Of a stretch of DNA of 64,000 nucleotides, positions 21,607-32,958 are shown piece after piece. The translations under genes and the position numbers were made by a program. How positions within the stretch are numbered: the first letter of the stretch is position 1; each line of letters begins with the position of its first letter. The notes below the pieces were generated by a model. It searched no databases, was not told the origin of the DNA, and saw nothing but the letters and a program-made list of their open reading frames with translations. This DNA is from Rhizoctonia solani. Taxonomy: Eukaryota > Basidiomycota > Agaricomycetes > Cantharellales > Ceratobasidiaceae. Location of the stretch: positions 558,001 to 622,000 of the forward strand of contig NC_057374.1 in NCBI RefSeq assembly GCF_016906535.1, written 5' to 3'.

Positions 21607-22051
21607 TGTCACGACTAAGCTCGGACCTATGATACAAGTAGATTTAGAGTCCGTGGCCCTATCACCAATGGACTATGAGACAAGAGGGGCGACGAGGGCC
21701 CAGGGGGTATGGTTTAAGGTAGAGGGCGACGAAGGCCTGGTGAGTGATGCTTAAGTAAAGTGCACTGTGCTCAACAAGGGAGCAGGGCAATGGGTAGGTA
21801 AGACTTAGGATGAATTGATGAAGAGGTCAAGTCTTGCTGTTCTAGCGGCGACTTGACCCAGCTTATATACAAGAGAGGAGCCACATCAAAAACAACATTA
21901 CAAAACAGTGAGTCATTTACAATTTCACATCATATATCAAATATGTCACGTGATCTTGATGAATCATAATTATATACCAAGAAAGGAAACTGTCTCAGAA
22001 AAAAGGTAGAAAATAGTAGAAAATTATGTCATGCCGATTAAGGTCATGACA
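21607..22051 (-). mobile_element. 3' LTR of F (445 bp)
   Basis: TG...CA bounded; nearly identical to 27885-28329. Preceded on the sense strand by the polypurine tract. Confidence 0.95.
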
Positions 22052-22064
22052 TTACCCCCTCTTC
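22052..22064 (-). promoter_or_regulatory. Polypurine tract of F
   Basis: On the sense strand GAAGAGGGGGTAA abuts the 3' LTR. It overlaps the stop codon of the integrase. In LTR elements this tract primes plus-strand DNA synthesis. Confidence 0.8.
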
Positions 22065-25000
22065 AAGCTCCAACTGCGTCAGGGTGTTCCTTGTGAAATT
22101 CTTCTAGGGCTTCTTGGGCATTTCCCACATTGTCTATTGGCTCCCACGAATTACTTCCTTCATCATAACCTTTCCATTTGACCAGATACCATAACTTCTT
22201 TGTCTTCCCTCTTCCCTTCCACTTGCTATCTAAGATTCTTTCTACCTCGTATTCTTCTTCGCCTTCTTCCGTGATAACGGGAGCGGGTTGAGGGGGATCT
22301 CGGCCATGGGGATCAGGATGAAACTTGGTTAGGAGGTTGATGTGAAAAACTGGATGTATGCGCATTGTGTGAGGTAATTGTAGTTTGTATGCGTGTGATC
22401 CAATTTTTTCAATCACCAGGTAGGGGCCTAATCTTTTATGACTGAGTTTCATGGAGGGTCTATCTGTGGATATGTTTTGATGACTCAGCCAGGCCTTGTC
22501 TCCTACTTGGATTTCTTCCTCTTTCCGATGTCGCTGATCGTAGAAATGCTTCATCCTTTCTTGTGATAGGGAGAGGGCTGCTTTAACCTCGTCGTAGCCT
22601 TTTTCCAGGAATTCTGCGTGTTCATCGGCATTAGGAACGGATTCATCTGATTTTTGTCCCACAGAAAATCGAGGGTTTATGCCATAGCAAATCTGGAATG
22701 GAGATTTTCCCGTAGAAGACTGTTTCAAGTTATTTAGAGCAAACTCAGCCAGGGGTAGTAACGACACCCAATCTGATTGACGATGGTTCCCAAACATGCG
22801 TATAAAGATCTCGGCTTCCCTTTGTATGCGTTCAGTCTGTCCATCTGTTTGGGGGTGATATGCCGTGGAATATGTTGGCTTAATGTCCAACCTTTTATAC
22901 AGATGACGAATGAACTTGGCATTGAACGTAGGGCCTCTGTCTGAAACTGTACTTCTGGGAAGGCCGTGTAGTTTCCAAACATATGTTATGAACAAGTTGG
23001 CAATGTCAATGGCGGACGCTGTGGATTGGGTAGGGATAAGATGAACCATCTTTGAAAACCGGTCGATGACAGTAAGAATGGCATTGAAGCCTTCTGAAAC
23101 TGGTAATCCCACAATCATGTCGTAGGCTATGTCTTCCCAGGGACGTTCAGGGATTTGCAATGGCTTTAGTAATCCTACAGGTACTTGATTGGTTGGTTTG
23201 GACCTGATACAGGTTTCGCAGTGGTTGACATAAGAATTGACAAACTTTTTCAGTGATGGCCAGTAGTAGCTTCTGGAAATAAGTTCCAACGTCCTGGCTT
23301 GTCCTGGATGTCCCGCCGCCAAGGCGTCATGCCTAGATTCTAAGATGAGATTCCTAATAGTATCATCTTTAGGTACAAAGATTTTTCCCTGATACCATAG
23401 TAACCCTTCTTTCAATTCCCAATCCAAGATCCTTTCTTTGTTCTGGAGTTTGTGCAGGATTTCTTTCAGACGGTCGTCCTCGTAAATAGCCTCGCCAATT
23501 AGGTCATTGATCTCTTGATCCGGAGCAATAGATGCAATGAAAAGTTCCGGTTTCAGGAGAACCTGGTTCTCTACCCCCCCTTCCAGCGGTACTAAGTCGT
23601 AGCGTCGAGAGAGGATATCCGCCTTTTTATTCTGTGCCCCAGGCCTGTAGATGATCTGAAAATTGTAGTCCACTAGGAAATTTGCCCATCGAATTTGACG
23701 TTTGTTTAGGGATTGTGACGTAGAGAAATACTCCAAATTCTTATGATCTGTTAGAACTTGGATTGGTAATTCTGACCCTTCCAGTAGGTGGCGCCATTCC
23801 TTAAATGCCCTGATAACTGCCAGTAATTCTTTGTCGAAGATATCATAGTTCTTTTCGGCTGGGGATAGGGATTTAGATAAATAGGCTACAGGGGCTAATT
23901 TTCCTTCTGGATTACGTTGAGATAGTATTGCTCCAGTGGCATAATCCGAGGCGTTGCATTCCACATAAAATTGTTTTGTGGTGTCTGGTTGTAAAAGTAG
24001 AGGTGCTGACATAAGACATTTTTTAGGCCATCGAAAGATTGTTGTTCCGCCTGTTCCCATTTCCAAGTACTATCTTTTTTGAGCAGGTTATACAGAGGTC
24101 GTGCCATATTTCCAAAGTTAGGGATAAATCGTCTATAGAAGTTCACAAATCCTAAGAATTCTTGGATATTTTTGACATTCTTAGGTGTCGACCAGTTCAG
24201 GGCGTCTGTGACTTTGGATTGATCAACTTCTATACCAAATTCCGATATGATAAACCCTAGATAATCGATCTTCTTGACGTGGAAATGGCATTTCTCAATA
24301 TTGCAAAAAAGGTCATTATCCTGTAGCCTTTTCAGTACTTCTTGCACATGGGCTTCATGGTCCTTTTCATTCAGGGAGAATACTAGAATATTGTCCAAGT
24401 AAATGATGACATAAACGTCCAAAAGGTCTCGGAAAATTTCATTCATCATGTCTTGAAAAGCCGCCGGCGCATTTGTCAACCCAAAGGGCATAACCAAGTA
24501 TTCGAATAGTCCGTATTTTGTTTTGAAGGCCGTCTTCCATTCATCACCTTCTCTAATTCGGACTAAATTGTAACCTGACTTAAGATCAAATTTACTAAAG
24601 ATCTTGGCACCTTGTAATTTCTCAATAAGATTCTGTGGCAAGGGCAAAGGATACGCGTTCCTCTTGGTCATGCTATTCAAGCGCCGGTAGTCCACACACA
24701 TGCGTAACTTTCCATTCTTTTTCTTGACAAATAAGATTGGAGAAGCCATGGGAGACTTCGAGGGTCGAATCAATCCAGCCTTGAGTTGTTTGTCAATAGT
24801 TTCCCTGAGTTCGGCATCCTCCCTTGGACCTAGGCTATAAATGGGGCCATGTCGGGGTTTTGCATCCGGAAGTAATTCAATGGTAATGTCGTAAGGACGG
24901 TGGGGAGGTAATTTTGACGATTCTTCCTCTGAAAATACTTTAGAGAATTCTTGGTAAGGAGTGGGGATCTTTTCTACTGCTTTGAGTTCTAAGACAGTAG

Positions 25001-25480
25001 GTACAGATAAACAATTATTGGAACAGTATGCCGAGTTGAAAACAAGTGTATGTTTCTCCCATGATATTTGAGGATTATGTTTTTTAACCATGACATCCCT
25101 AAAACTAGCTGATGGTTGCCAATATTTGAGATGTGGCATTCTAGTTCTTCGATATGACTGCCAATAGTACATTTGAAACGAGTAAAATGAGTGATTTGGC
25201 CAGAGTCTATTTCTCGGCCATCTATGACGCGTAATTTTTTTGGGATTTGATGTTGGTAAGCGGGAAGCCGATAAGTTTCAACCAAAAGAGGGTGTATGAA
25301 GCACGAAGTTGCTCCGGAGTCGATCATGGCTTTCCCTTGAAAGGGTTTAGCCAAAAAACTGGATTTCTGGGATTTAGGAGTTTCACACGGATTTGCAGAG
25401 AACGATGCATATATTTGAGAAGTATTACATAAGGAAAGTATTTCAAAATCGTTATTCTCATAGTGCAAATCCGCAAGCAT
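22063..25480 (-). CDS. F pol: protease, RT, RNase H, integrase, chromodomain (two frame breaks)
   Basis: Order on the minus strand: protease with DSGATSCFI (ORF 25480-24989); RT with YRRLNSMTKRNAYPLP, FDLKSGYN and IYLDNILVF, the YLDN form of the YxDD box (ORF 25172-23895); RNase H with CNASDYATGAIL and TDHKNLEYF; integrase HHCC zinc finger (HDALAAGHPGQARTLELI...CETC), DDE core (YDMIVGLPVSEGF, DRFSKMVHLIP, YHPQTDGQTER) and a C-terminal chromodomain (EEEYEVERILDSK...LVKWKGYDEGSNSWEP) ending at 22063. Frames change at about 25080 and 24020, each in an A6 run where relative G keeps frame. No in-frame stops apart from these shifts. This is the complete pol set of a chromovirus. It makes cDNA in particles and integrates it in the nucleus. 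Confidence 0.9.
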
Positions 25481-25500
25481 ACAGCCAAGTGCCTTACTCC

Positions 25501-27071
25501 TTAGTTGGCCTTGGCTTTTCCTTTTCCCGACTCCTCCTCATTAGAAACAACTTCAATCCAATTTTCTTCTTTGGGCTTTTCCCAGGACCATTCAACATTG
25601 GCCACATGTCCAGACATGGGCTTAGAGGGGCAGTTGCGCGCGAAATGACCTTTTCCACCGCATACATGGCATGTAAGATTTGCAAAACCTCTTCCATCAA
25701 GATCCATGGGACCTGGACCTTTAGAATTTGAGGCTAGGACTGGAGTGGGATCGATGATGGGTTTTACAGTTGCAGCCGTAGCAGGTCGTTTGTCTTTTTT
25801 AAGAGAAGGGAATGGGATCATGGTATCCTTGGTCTCCCCATTCCACCTAACATTGGGCATGTTCCCAGAAGTTGTGCGCACAATTGAGGTAATAGCGCCT
25901 TTCTTGGCGCGACAAGTAGTGGGGTCAATCATATACACATTATCCCCAACATTTAGACGAGTACGAGTGGGAGTGGGATTGGAAGTGGGAACAGCAGTGG
26001 AAGTGGTACGAGTAGTGGGGCCGGAAGTGGATGGATTAGACAGGCGTGTGGATTCAATATGATTGGCAATTTCTTCTGCCTTGTCATAAACCTGCTGAGC
26101 TGTAGCACGACGCCATTGGAACATAGTTGACAGCATAATATCTTTGATTTCGTTTTTAAGGCCGTCATAGTACTTGTCACGCAGTGTCTCATCACTGTAA
26201 CCCAAGGATACGGAGTATTGTTGGAATTCTCGGGTATATTCCTGAACTGACGCCTTCTGCCGCAAATTATTCCATTTTTGACAATACTTCTCATCGCGAT
26301 TAGTGTCCACATAGTGTTTAGTGAACTCAGCCCAAAATACGTCAATGTCTTCCAATAAGGGAACCGCTTCTCCCCTAAACACCTTTCTTTCCTTGTAGGG
26401 GCGTACCCAATCTTCCGCAGCTCCTTCAAAGTATGAGGTTACCCACAAAATTTTTTCCTCGTGGGATCGATTGGCCCCTTTTGCCCTTATGTAAGCTTGA
26501 CAGGCAATGATGAAATTGAGGGCGTCTTCTTTTTTGCCACTAAACTTATTTGGCTTGGCAAATTTCAAATCAGAATTGGAAGACGTAGGAGCAGGTGGGG
26601 GAATGTGGGCAGTGGTGGCTGTGCTTGTACCAGCAGGTGGAGGAAGTGGGGCCGTGGGACAAGAGGAAGATTGGTGAAGGAGCTGATCTTGCACAGCCTG
26701 AATGGATGCTGCCGCCCCTTGGATTTGGTTTGAATAAAAAATGTGTTGATTACGCGACTGATCACGATGTTCCTCCAATTCTGCCCTTAGTAGGGCTAAT
26801 TGATCTCCTTGGGCTTCGTAAGCCCCTTGCAACTGTGAAAATTCTTTTTTAGGATAATCATATTTTGAGCTACCATATCCAGAAGTTCACGATCTGACAT
26901 CTGATCAAACGACATAGGGGAGTATACATGAGGCGGCACAGCCGCAGGAGCAGGAGTATGGGTTCGAGAGGATGGGGCAGACCATCCTGATGGAATTTGG
27001 GGAGTTACTAGACTAATTTCTCCCATCTCGCCCAAACCAGGCGTTATCATATGAGACTGCAAAGAATTCAT
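25501..27071 (-). CDS. F gag (one frame break near 26855)
   Basis: ATG at 27071 starts MNSLQSHMITPGLGEMG. The main frame (26832-25501) has a proline-rich linker, the retrotransposon gag core (SGKKEDALNFIIACQAY, YFEGAAEDWV, FWAEFTKHYVDT, LRDKYYDGLK) and a CCHC knuckle, CHVCGGKGHFARNC. The two parts are joined by a one-base change in an A6 run around 26855; the homologous G copy (52173-52490) stays in frame there. Gag stops at 25501, and pol continues in the -1 frame. Confidence 0.85.
25519..25528 (-). promoter_or_regulatory. Candidate -1 frameshift site at the gag-pol overlap of F
   Basis: The sense sequence TCG GGA AAA near the gag stop contains the heptamer G GGA AAA in the slippery X XXY YYZ register. 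The -1 frame is open from there past the gag stop into the protease ORF. The same heptamer and stop context are conserved in element G (about 54232-54264). Confidence 0.5.
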
Positions 27072-27540
27072 ATTCCTCGTAGCGGTGAATCCGACCCTTT
27101 CCGTCTTGGGTAATGTCCTGGATGGAGCAGTGGAAATTGTCCAATTCCAGTTCTTTCTCGACTAGTAATCTGTCTTTTTCCTCAATAAGCCTCTCTTGCT
27201 CTTCGATGGTAAGAGCTAGGTCGCGGTTATGGGCTTCGAGGTTCGAGATCAGATTTTTTTGTTCTTGAAGATCGGCCTCGTAGATATCGTTGAGGCGCTC
27301 GGCAAAAGACTTGTGATGTTTAATGTGGGCAATAGTTTGGAGTAGCCCTGGTTCTTCGATGCGAGCAATGTGTTCTTCGAGATTGTTGATACGACCCACT
27401 AATATATGGTCAATATCGTTGAGGGTTTTTTCGAGATAGAGGTATTGGGTGACAACGGAATAAGGCCAGAAGATGATGAAGAGGACGAGGTCTAGAAAAT
27501 TGAACACTAGGATGCGTTCCCGATGCAAATCGGTACTCGA
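27013..27540 (-). other. Coiled-coil leader frame upstream of F gag, without ATG
   Basis: An open frame of about 175 codons lies between the 5' LTR and gag and overlaps the gag start in another frame. Residues ~35-150 are strongly coiled-coil-like (NLEEHIARIEE, EQKNLISNLEAHN, LTIEEQERLIEEKDRLL). A hydrophobic segment (FNFLDLVLFIIFWPY) precedes it. There is no ATG, so expression would need splicing or a frame change; it may be an N-terminal part of Gag. G is truncated here and cannot confirm conservation. Confidence 0.45.
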
Positions 27541-27870
27541 TCAGATAGACAAACGGGTTTATAGCGCTAAAATACTAACTGTTTGCTTTCCTACTAGCGT
27601 TAGACTATCCTTATATTGATATCAGCAGCTGTGTACGAGCGTGATTAACAATCAGGTTTTTAGTAAGCGGAAGGTTGGCTGACTAACAGCGTATGGCTAA
27701 AGGTGCGGACACCCTGGTATGCGGACGATTGCTAGCAAGGGGCTATCCCGCGGCTTTACTGCCACTCGTATTCCTGTCTTTGACTATTACACAGGGGCTA
27801 CAATGTGATGGCTTTTCAAGCTTTGGTGCTTATCCAAGCGTAGGTCTTGTTTGTCGACAGGAATACAAGA

Positions 27871-27882
27871 AAGACTTGACCT
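27871..27882 (-). promoter_or_regulatory. Putative self-priming PBS of F
   Basis: Sense sequence AGGTCAAGTCTT, two bases after the 5' LTR, is the exact reverse complement of AAGACTTGACCT in the LTR R region (plus coordinates 28102-28113), which starts 35 nt after the TATA box. No tRNA-type TGG start is present. Confidence 0.7.
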
Positions 27883-27884
27883 AG

Positions 27885-28329
27885 TGTCACGACTAAGCTC
27901 GGACCTATGATACAAGTAGATTTAGAGTCCGTGGCCCTATCACCAATGGACTATGAGACAAGAGGGGCGACGAGGGCCCAGGGGGTATGGTTTAAGGTAG
28001 AGGGCGACGAAGGCCTGGTGAGTGATGCTTAAGTAAAGTGCACTGTGCTCAACAAGGGAGCAGGGCAATGGGTAGGTAAGACTTAGGATGAATTGACGAA
28101 GAGGTCAAGTCTTGCTGTTCTAGCGGCGACTTGACCCAGCTTATATACAAGAGAGGAGCCACATCAAAAACAACATTACAAAACAGTGAGTCATTTACAA
28201 TTTCACATCATATATCAAATATGTCACGTGATCTTGATGAATCATAATTATATACCAAGAAAGGAAACTGTCTCAGAAAAAAGGTAGAAAATAGTAGAAA
28301 ATTATGTCATGCCGATTAAGGTCATGACA
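27885..28329 (-). mobile_element. 5' LTR of F (445 bp) with TATA box at 28141-28147
   Basis: Sense strand TGTCATGACC to CTTAGTCGTGACA. TATATAAG on the minus strand at 28141-28147 is the likely core promoter. Confidence 0.95.
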
Positions 28330-29303
28330 CAAGGCAGAAGTCAGAAGCAAGCTAATTGAGTACACCCTGCACAAGAACATCACTGCACTAGACAAGTTTA
28401 TCTCCACTGCCTGTCTAATTGATGACACACTGTTTGAAGCATGCAAGGAGCTAAGAAAGGATAGCAACAGCAGCACCAGCTCACCACAACGCCCTGCTCA
28501 AGGGCACTCAAGCAATTTTGTTTCCAAGAAGGTTCAGGAAGCAAGAAGAAACGCTGGAGAATGTTCCAAATATGGGGAGAAGTCTCACAAATGGGAGGAC
28601 TGCAAGAATGGATGGTGCCTCAGAACAATAGAACTCTCTAAGCCTGAATCAGCAAAGGCTGCAGAAGTAGAAGAGCTAGAAGTGCTTCCCCAAGCAGGAA
28701 AAGTCTAAGGAAGTCTTGCCCTGTGTCTAGGCTTCCTGAATCTCCCCCAGTGTCTATAGAACCCTTGTTTTGTGCAGCCCTGCAAACCAATAAATCACCA
28801 CTGCTCACTATAGACATGGAAGGAATCACAGACACTCAAACTGCTCTGATTGATTCTGGTTCTTCTGCTAACTTCATTGATCCCAATTTGCCTGTTCTCA
28901 CAACATTCCACACATTGAATTGGACTCCCCATGCTCTGTCATTGGCATTAATGGCAAACAAGTCCGCAACCCTATCTGCTTCAAGGCCCAATTAGTCTTT
29001 ACCTCTCAAAACAGGCAATTTTCTGCCATCTTCTATGCTCTTCCCCTTGGAAATAGAAACCTTATCCTTGGAACCCCATGGCTCATATTGGCTAATCCAG
29101 ACATTGATTGGACCACCATGAAAGTTTCACTCCACCTAGCTACAAAAGCACAAGATGGCAGCATCAACCCTGAGCCTCAGAATCTCCCTGTTAAATTCCA
29201 GGAGTTTCAGGAAGTGTTCAGTGAAGAGTCCTTTACCATGCTGCCAAAACATTGCCCTTATGACATTGCTATTGACCTGGAAGAAGACAAACAGCCTCCC
29301 TAT

Positions 29304-29843
29304 TGTCAGAGCCAACAACTACCACAAGGTAAAGCCCAACAAGCTATTGCCTAATATAGGACTTATCAGCCAGTGGGATCCAACAATGCTCAAGGCAATT
29401 GCCAGATAAGGGTTTGGACAAGACCAATATAGTAAAGTGCACTAATGATATAAAGATAGCAGGGCAAGGAACCTTTGACAGGGACTGGTATGCTCTCAGG
29501 CAATACTCTTAATTGTATGTCTTAGGGTAGTAGATGTGGGATGGGGATAAGAGGTCAAGTTCTGAGGCTTAAGGCTCTGAGAACCCTCCTTATATATTAA
29601 ACAAGGAGAGGGAATAGTACATACAGTAACAAACACAATAACAAAGATAAGGTCACATGACCAAAGATAAGAAAGACGTGATCATATGACTAAAGGTCAT
29701 GTAATTGGATTACATAATATGTGCTCAGCACTTAAATAGCATAGAGATGCATATATCCATAAATCTTCATGAAAATAGCGCATATATTCACTATTTCTTT
29801 GACTTAGTGGATTCTAAGGTGGTCACGCCTCTAGGGCATGACA
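29304..29843 (-). mobile_element. Solo LTR family H in E2 RT
   Basis: TGTCAGAGCC to GGGCATGACA, with TSD CCTAT at 29299-29303 and 29844-29848. The mirrored copy is at 36516-37055 in E3 at the same site, so it entered before the inverted duplication. Confidence 0.95.
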
Positions 29844-30283
29844 CCTATGGCCCTATCTATTCTATGACCCCTGCAGAGAGAGAAGCACTCAAGGAATACA
29901 TTGACTAAGAACTGGCAGCTGGAAAGATTGTGCCAACCACCTCACCAGCAGGAGCTCCTGTGATGTTTGTAAAAAGGGCTGATGGCAGGCTTTGCTTAGT
30001 GGTGGACTATTGCCAGCTAAATGCCATCACAATCAAGGACAGATATGCACTACCCAGACAAGACAAGCTAATTGAGAAATTGCGCCATGCTAAGATCTTC
30101 ACAAAGCTAGATTTGAGGAATGGATATCACAATATCAGAATCAAAGAAGGAGATGAATGGAAGGCTGCATTTCACACTGCCCTTGGTCATTTTGCTCCCA
30201 CAGTCATGCAATTTGGCCTTAGCAATGCCCTGGCTGTGTTTATGCGCTTCATGAACAACATATTCTGTGATTTACTTGACATC

Positions 30284-30456
30284 TGTCATAAACAGAGGAA
30301 AATAGAACTAGCCAGAATTGAACCAGCTTGACCACTAAGCCATAGAGCCCTATTATTCCTCTGCTGACAACCCATGATTACACCTGCTACCCCCCAAATT
30401 TGGGCTTGGGCCAGCATGCAACCACTTGTACTGGTCATGTGACCGTGTCCAGGACA
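30284..30456 (-). mobile_element. S element copy 3, in E2 RT
   Basis: TGTCATAAACAGAGG to CCAGGACA. Flanks ACATC (30279-30283) and ATATC (30457-30461) look like a TSD with one C-to-T change. It disrupts RT beside the YxDD-type motif. Mirrored at 35903-36075. Confidence 0.9.
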
Positions 30457-32958
30457 ATATCTCTGTGGTTGTGCACTTGGATGACATCTTGATCTTCTCA
30501 AACTCAAGAGAAGAGCATGTGGAACATGTCAGGGAAGTCTTATCTTGCTTGCTGAACCATAATCTATTCTGCAACCCTGCCAAATGCTACTTCTTTGTCA
30601 CAGAAGTCACCTTCATTGGTCTTGTGATTACTCCTGATGGCATCTCCATGAAAGACAAGGTGCAAGCAATCATGGACTGGCCTGAACCCCAAAATGCAAA
30701 ACAGGTGCAATCATTCCTAGGCTTTGCAAACTTCTACTGTTGCTTTGTCCCCAACTTCTCTTGCTTAGCACGCCCTCTGAATAACCTTACTCAGAAAGAG
30801 CAACCATGGATATGGCTAGAAGAACAGAAGGCTGCATTTGATGCAATCAAGGCTGAGATTTGCAAGGAGCTTGTTCTAGCTCACCCTGATGAATCTAAAC
30901 CTTACACCTTGGAAACAGACACTTCTGGAGCAGCCATGGGCGCTGTACTATCTCAGAGAAAGGAAGATGGTTGTATACATCCTGTTGCATTCATGTCAGC
31001 CAGCTTTTCACCTGCTGAGCTGAACTATGACACGCATGACAAGGAGCTACTTGCCATCATTTGTGCATTTGAGCACTGGAGAATCTTCCTGGAAGGAACT
31101 GAGCAGCCAATCACTGTGTTTACTGATCACAAGAATCTGGAGTACTGGAAATCAGCTAGAACCTTCAACAGGCGTCATGCACGCTGGCATCTCATGCTGG
31201 CGTCCTACAACTTTGTTATTGCTTATAGACCTGGGAAATAGTCACAGAAACCTGACGCCCTGTCAAGAAAACCAGATCACACAGACTTAGAACCATCTCC
31301 ACAAGTTATGATTCCAGAATCTCATTTTGAGGCATTTTCAGCACACATAGATTTGTCCTTGCTGGATCAAATCAAGGAAGCCACTCAGGAAGACCCTGGT
31401 CTTGACACAAACTTGCTAGCTGTATCAGACCCTAAATCCATGCCCCACAGCATTGCACAGAAGTTCAAGGACTATACAATTCAGGAGGGTCTACTGTTGT
31501 ATCAAGGAAGAATAGTTGTGCCAGATGAACCTGAGATCAAACAGCAGCTCTTATCTCACTTCCATGATTCCCCTGCTTCTGGTCACCAAGGAAGAGCACA
31601 AACTCTAGAGTTAATCAGTTGTCACTATTATTGGCCAGTAATGAAATTCCAAGTCAATTACTGTGCGGAGTCTTGTGAAATCTGTCAAAGAAGCAAGGGC
31701 CATCCATGTACACAACTATGCTCTCAACCCGCTTGCTGTCCCTGCATTTACCTGGGAAGGCATCTTGTATGATTTCATTGTCAAGTTTCCCAAGTGTAAG
31801 GGATATGACAACATTTTAGTGGTTGTAGACTGCTTCTAAAAGATGATGCACATGATTCCCTGCAAAGAAGCTGCTACTGCTGAGGATGTAGCTCAGATGT
31901 TCCTGGAACATGTCTGGAAGCTACATGGCACTCCCAAGCGCACTGTGTCCAACAGAGGGTCCACATTCAATTCCAAGTTCCTCAAGGCACTCTACGAATC
32001 TCTGCAAATCACTCCTAGTTTCTCTACTGCTTATCACCCACAATCTGATGGACAAACTGAGATTGAAAACCAATGGCTAGAGGCTTACCTATGTCCTTCC
32101 ATGAATCATAGACAGTCTGATTGGGTTGATTGGCTCCCACTGGCTGAGTTTACTCATAACAATGCCAGAAGCAAAGCAACAGGCAAATTGCCCTTTGAAA
32201 TTGTGTATGACCGTTCTCCTGTCATTTCACTGCTCCTGGAACCCACTGGATTGCCTATTGCTGATGACAGAGCCAAGCAACTGGCTGAGACTATTCAGGC
32301 AGTACAGGTGTCAATCAAATGGGCTCAGGAGTGCTACAAACAGGCAGACACAGGGAAACCTCCTCCTGAGTTTCAACCAGGAGACTAAGTTTGGCTTCTG
32401 GCTTCCAATATCATGTCACAGCACATCAACAAAAAGCTAGACCATAAGCAGTATGCTTTCCCTGTCAAAAAAGAGTGGGCTCTCACGCTTATTGCCTGGC
32501 TCTCCCTGAGACCATGAAAATCCATGATGTGTTCCATGTCAGCTTATTGTCTGCTTTCAAACAAGACACAGAGTTTGATTGCACATTCACCCCTCTGCCA
32601 ACTGTGATCACAGCACAGGGAGAAGAGGAGTATCAAGTAGACAAATTTGTAGATTGGACAGCAGAAGGCAGAATCTGGAAGTACAGGGTCAGATGAAAGG
32701 GATATGCACCCCATGAGGACACATGGGAACCAGCCAAGGATCTACAGCATTGCAAGGACAAATTGCGCAACTTCTTTGCCAATCATGCAGATGCCCCAGC
32801 CGCCAACAACACCATCCCTGCCAATGCGTGCAAAGTTCAAAGAGGCAAGATAGTCAAACAACTCAGCAAGTCAAAAACTGCCTGCTTTGTCACTTTACAA
32901 GCTCTCACTGCCACAACTTGCCCTGCTAAGCTCTTCTTGCAATCCCCATTATCCCAGC

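Larger units (their letters stand above)
21607..28329 (-). mobile_element. F: young full-length Ty3 chromovirus inserted in E2 gag
   Basis: 6723 bp, with TSD CAAGG at 21602-21606 and 28330-28334; the empty site is present in the E3 arm (near 38029). The two 445-bp LTRs differ at only one position I could find (GATG versus GACG in U5/R). It keeps many CpGs, unlike neighbouring elements. On the minus strand it has PBS, gag, PR-RT-RH-IN-chromodomain and PPT. Confidence 0.95.
20364..28708 (+). pseudogene. E2 gag, split by element F
   Basis: One frame runs from ATG 20364 to 21606 and continues at 28330 to the stop at 28708 (about 538 codons after removing F and one TSD). Three in-frame stops: TAG where the E4 copy has CAG, TAA where E4 has CAA, and TGA in SDHS|ISFV where E4 has TGC. 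Features: acidic linker (SGSGSSGNKDFLVPIKDEPD), capsid-like segment (MNLKDGQPKKWGQIYL...FRIIASKLEWSDPALI) and a damaged zinc knuckle near the end (CSKYGEKSHKWEDC, second Cys lost). Gag would form the virus-like particle. Confidence 0.8.
28709..32958 (+). pseudogene. E2 pol: protease, RT, RNase H, integrase, chromodomain
   Basis: Protease (DSGSSANFID, ~28850); RT split first by H at 29304-29843 (after EEDKQPPY) and then by S at 30284-30456, which falls between DLLDI and VVHLDDILIF next to the catalytic Asp pair; RNase H ([22 protein letters not shown]); integrase zinc finger (SPASGHQGRAQTLEL...CEIC), core (YHPQSDGQTEIENQW); chromodomain (EEEYQVDKFVDW...GYAPHEDTWEP) at ~32620-32740. Damage: stop after AYRPGK, a 4-base insertion near 31702 breaking integrase, stops after VDCF and at the Trp before KGYAP. 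Not functional. Confidence 0.85.

Noticed and set aside
26461..26852. Plus-strand frames opposite F gag
   Set aside because: Low-complexity shadows of the Pro-rich gag linker.
28723..28995. Several E2/E3 pol ORFs as independent genes
   Set aside because: They are pieces of one interrupted Ty3 pol.
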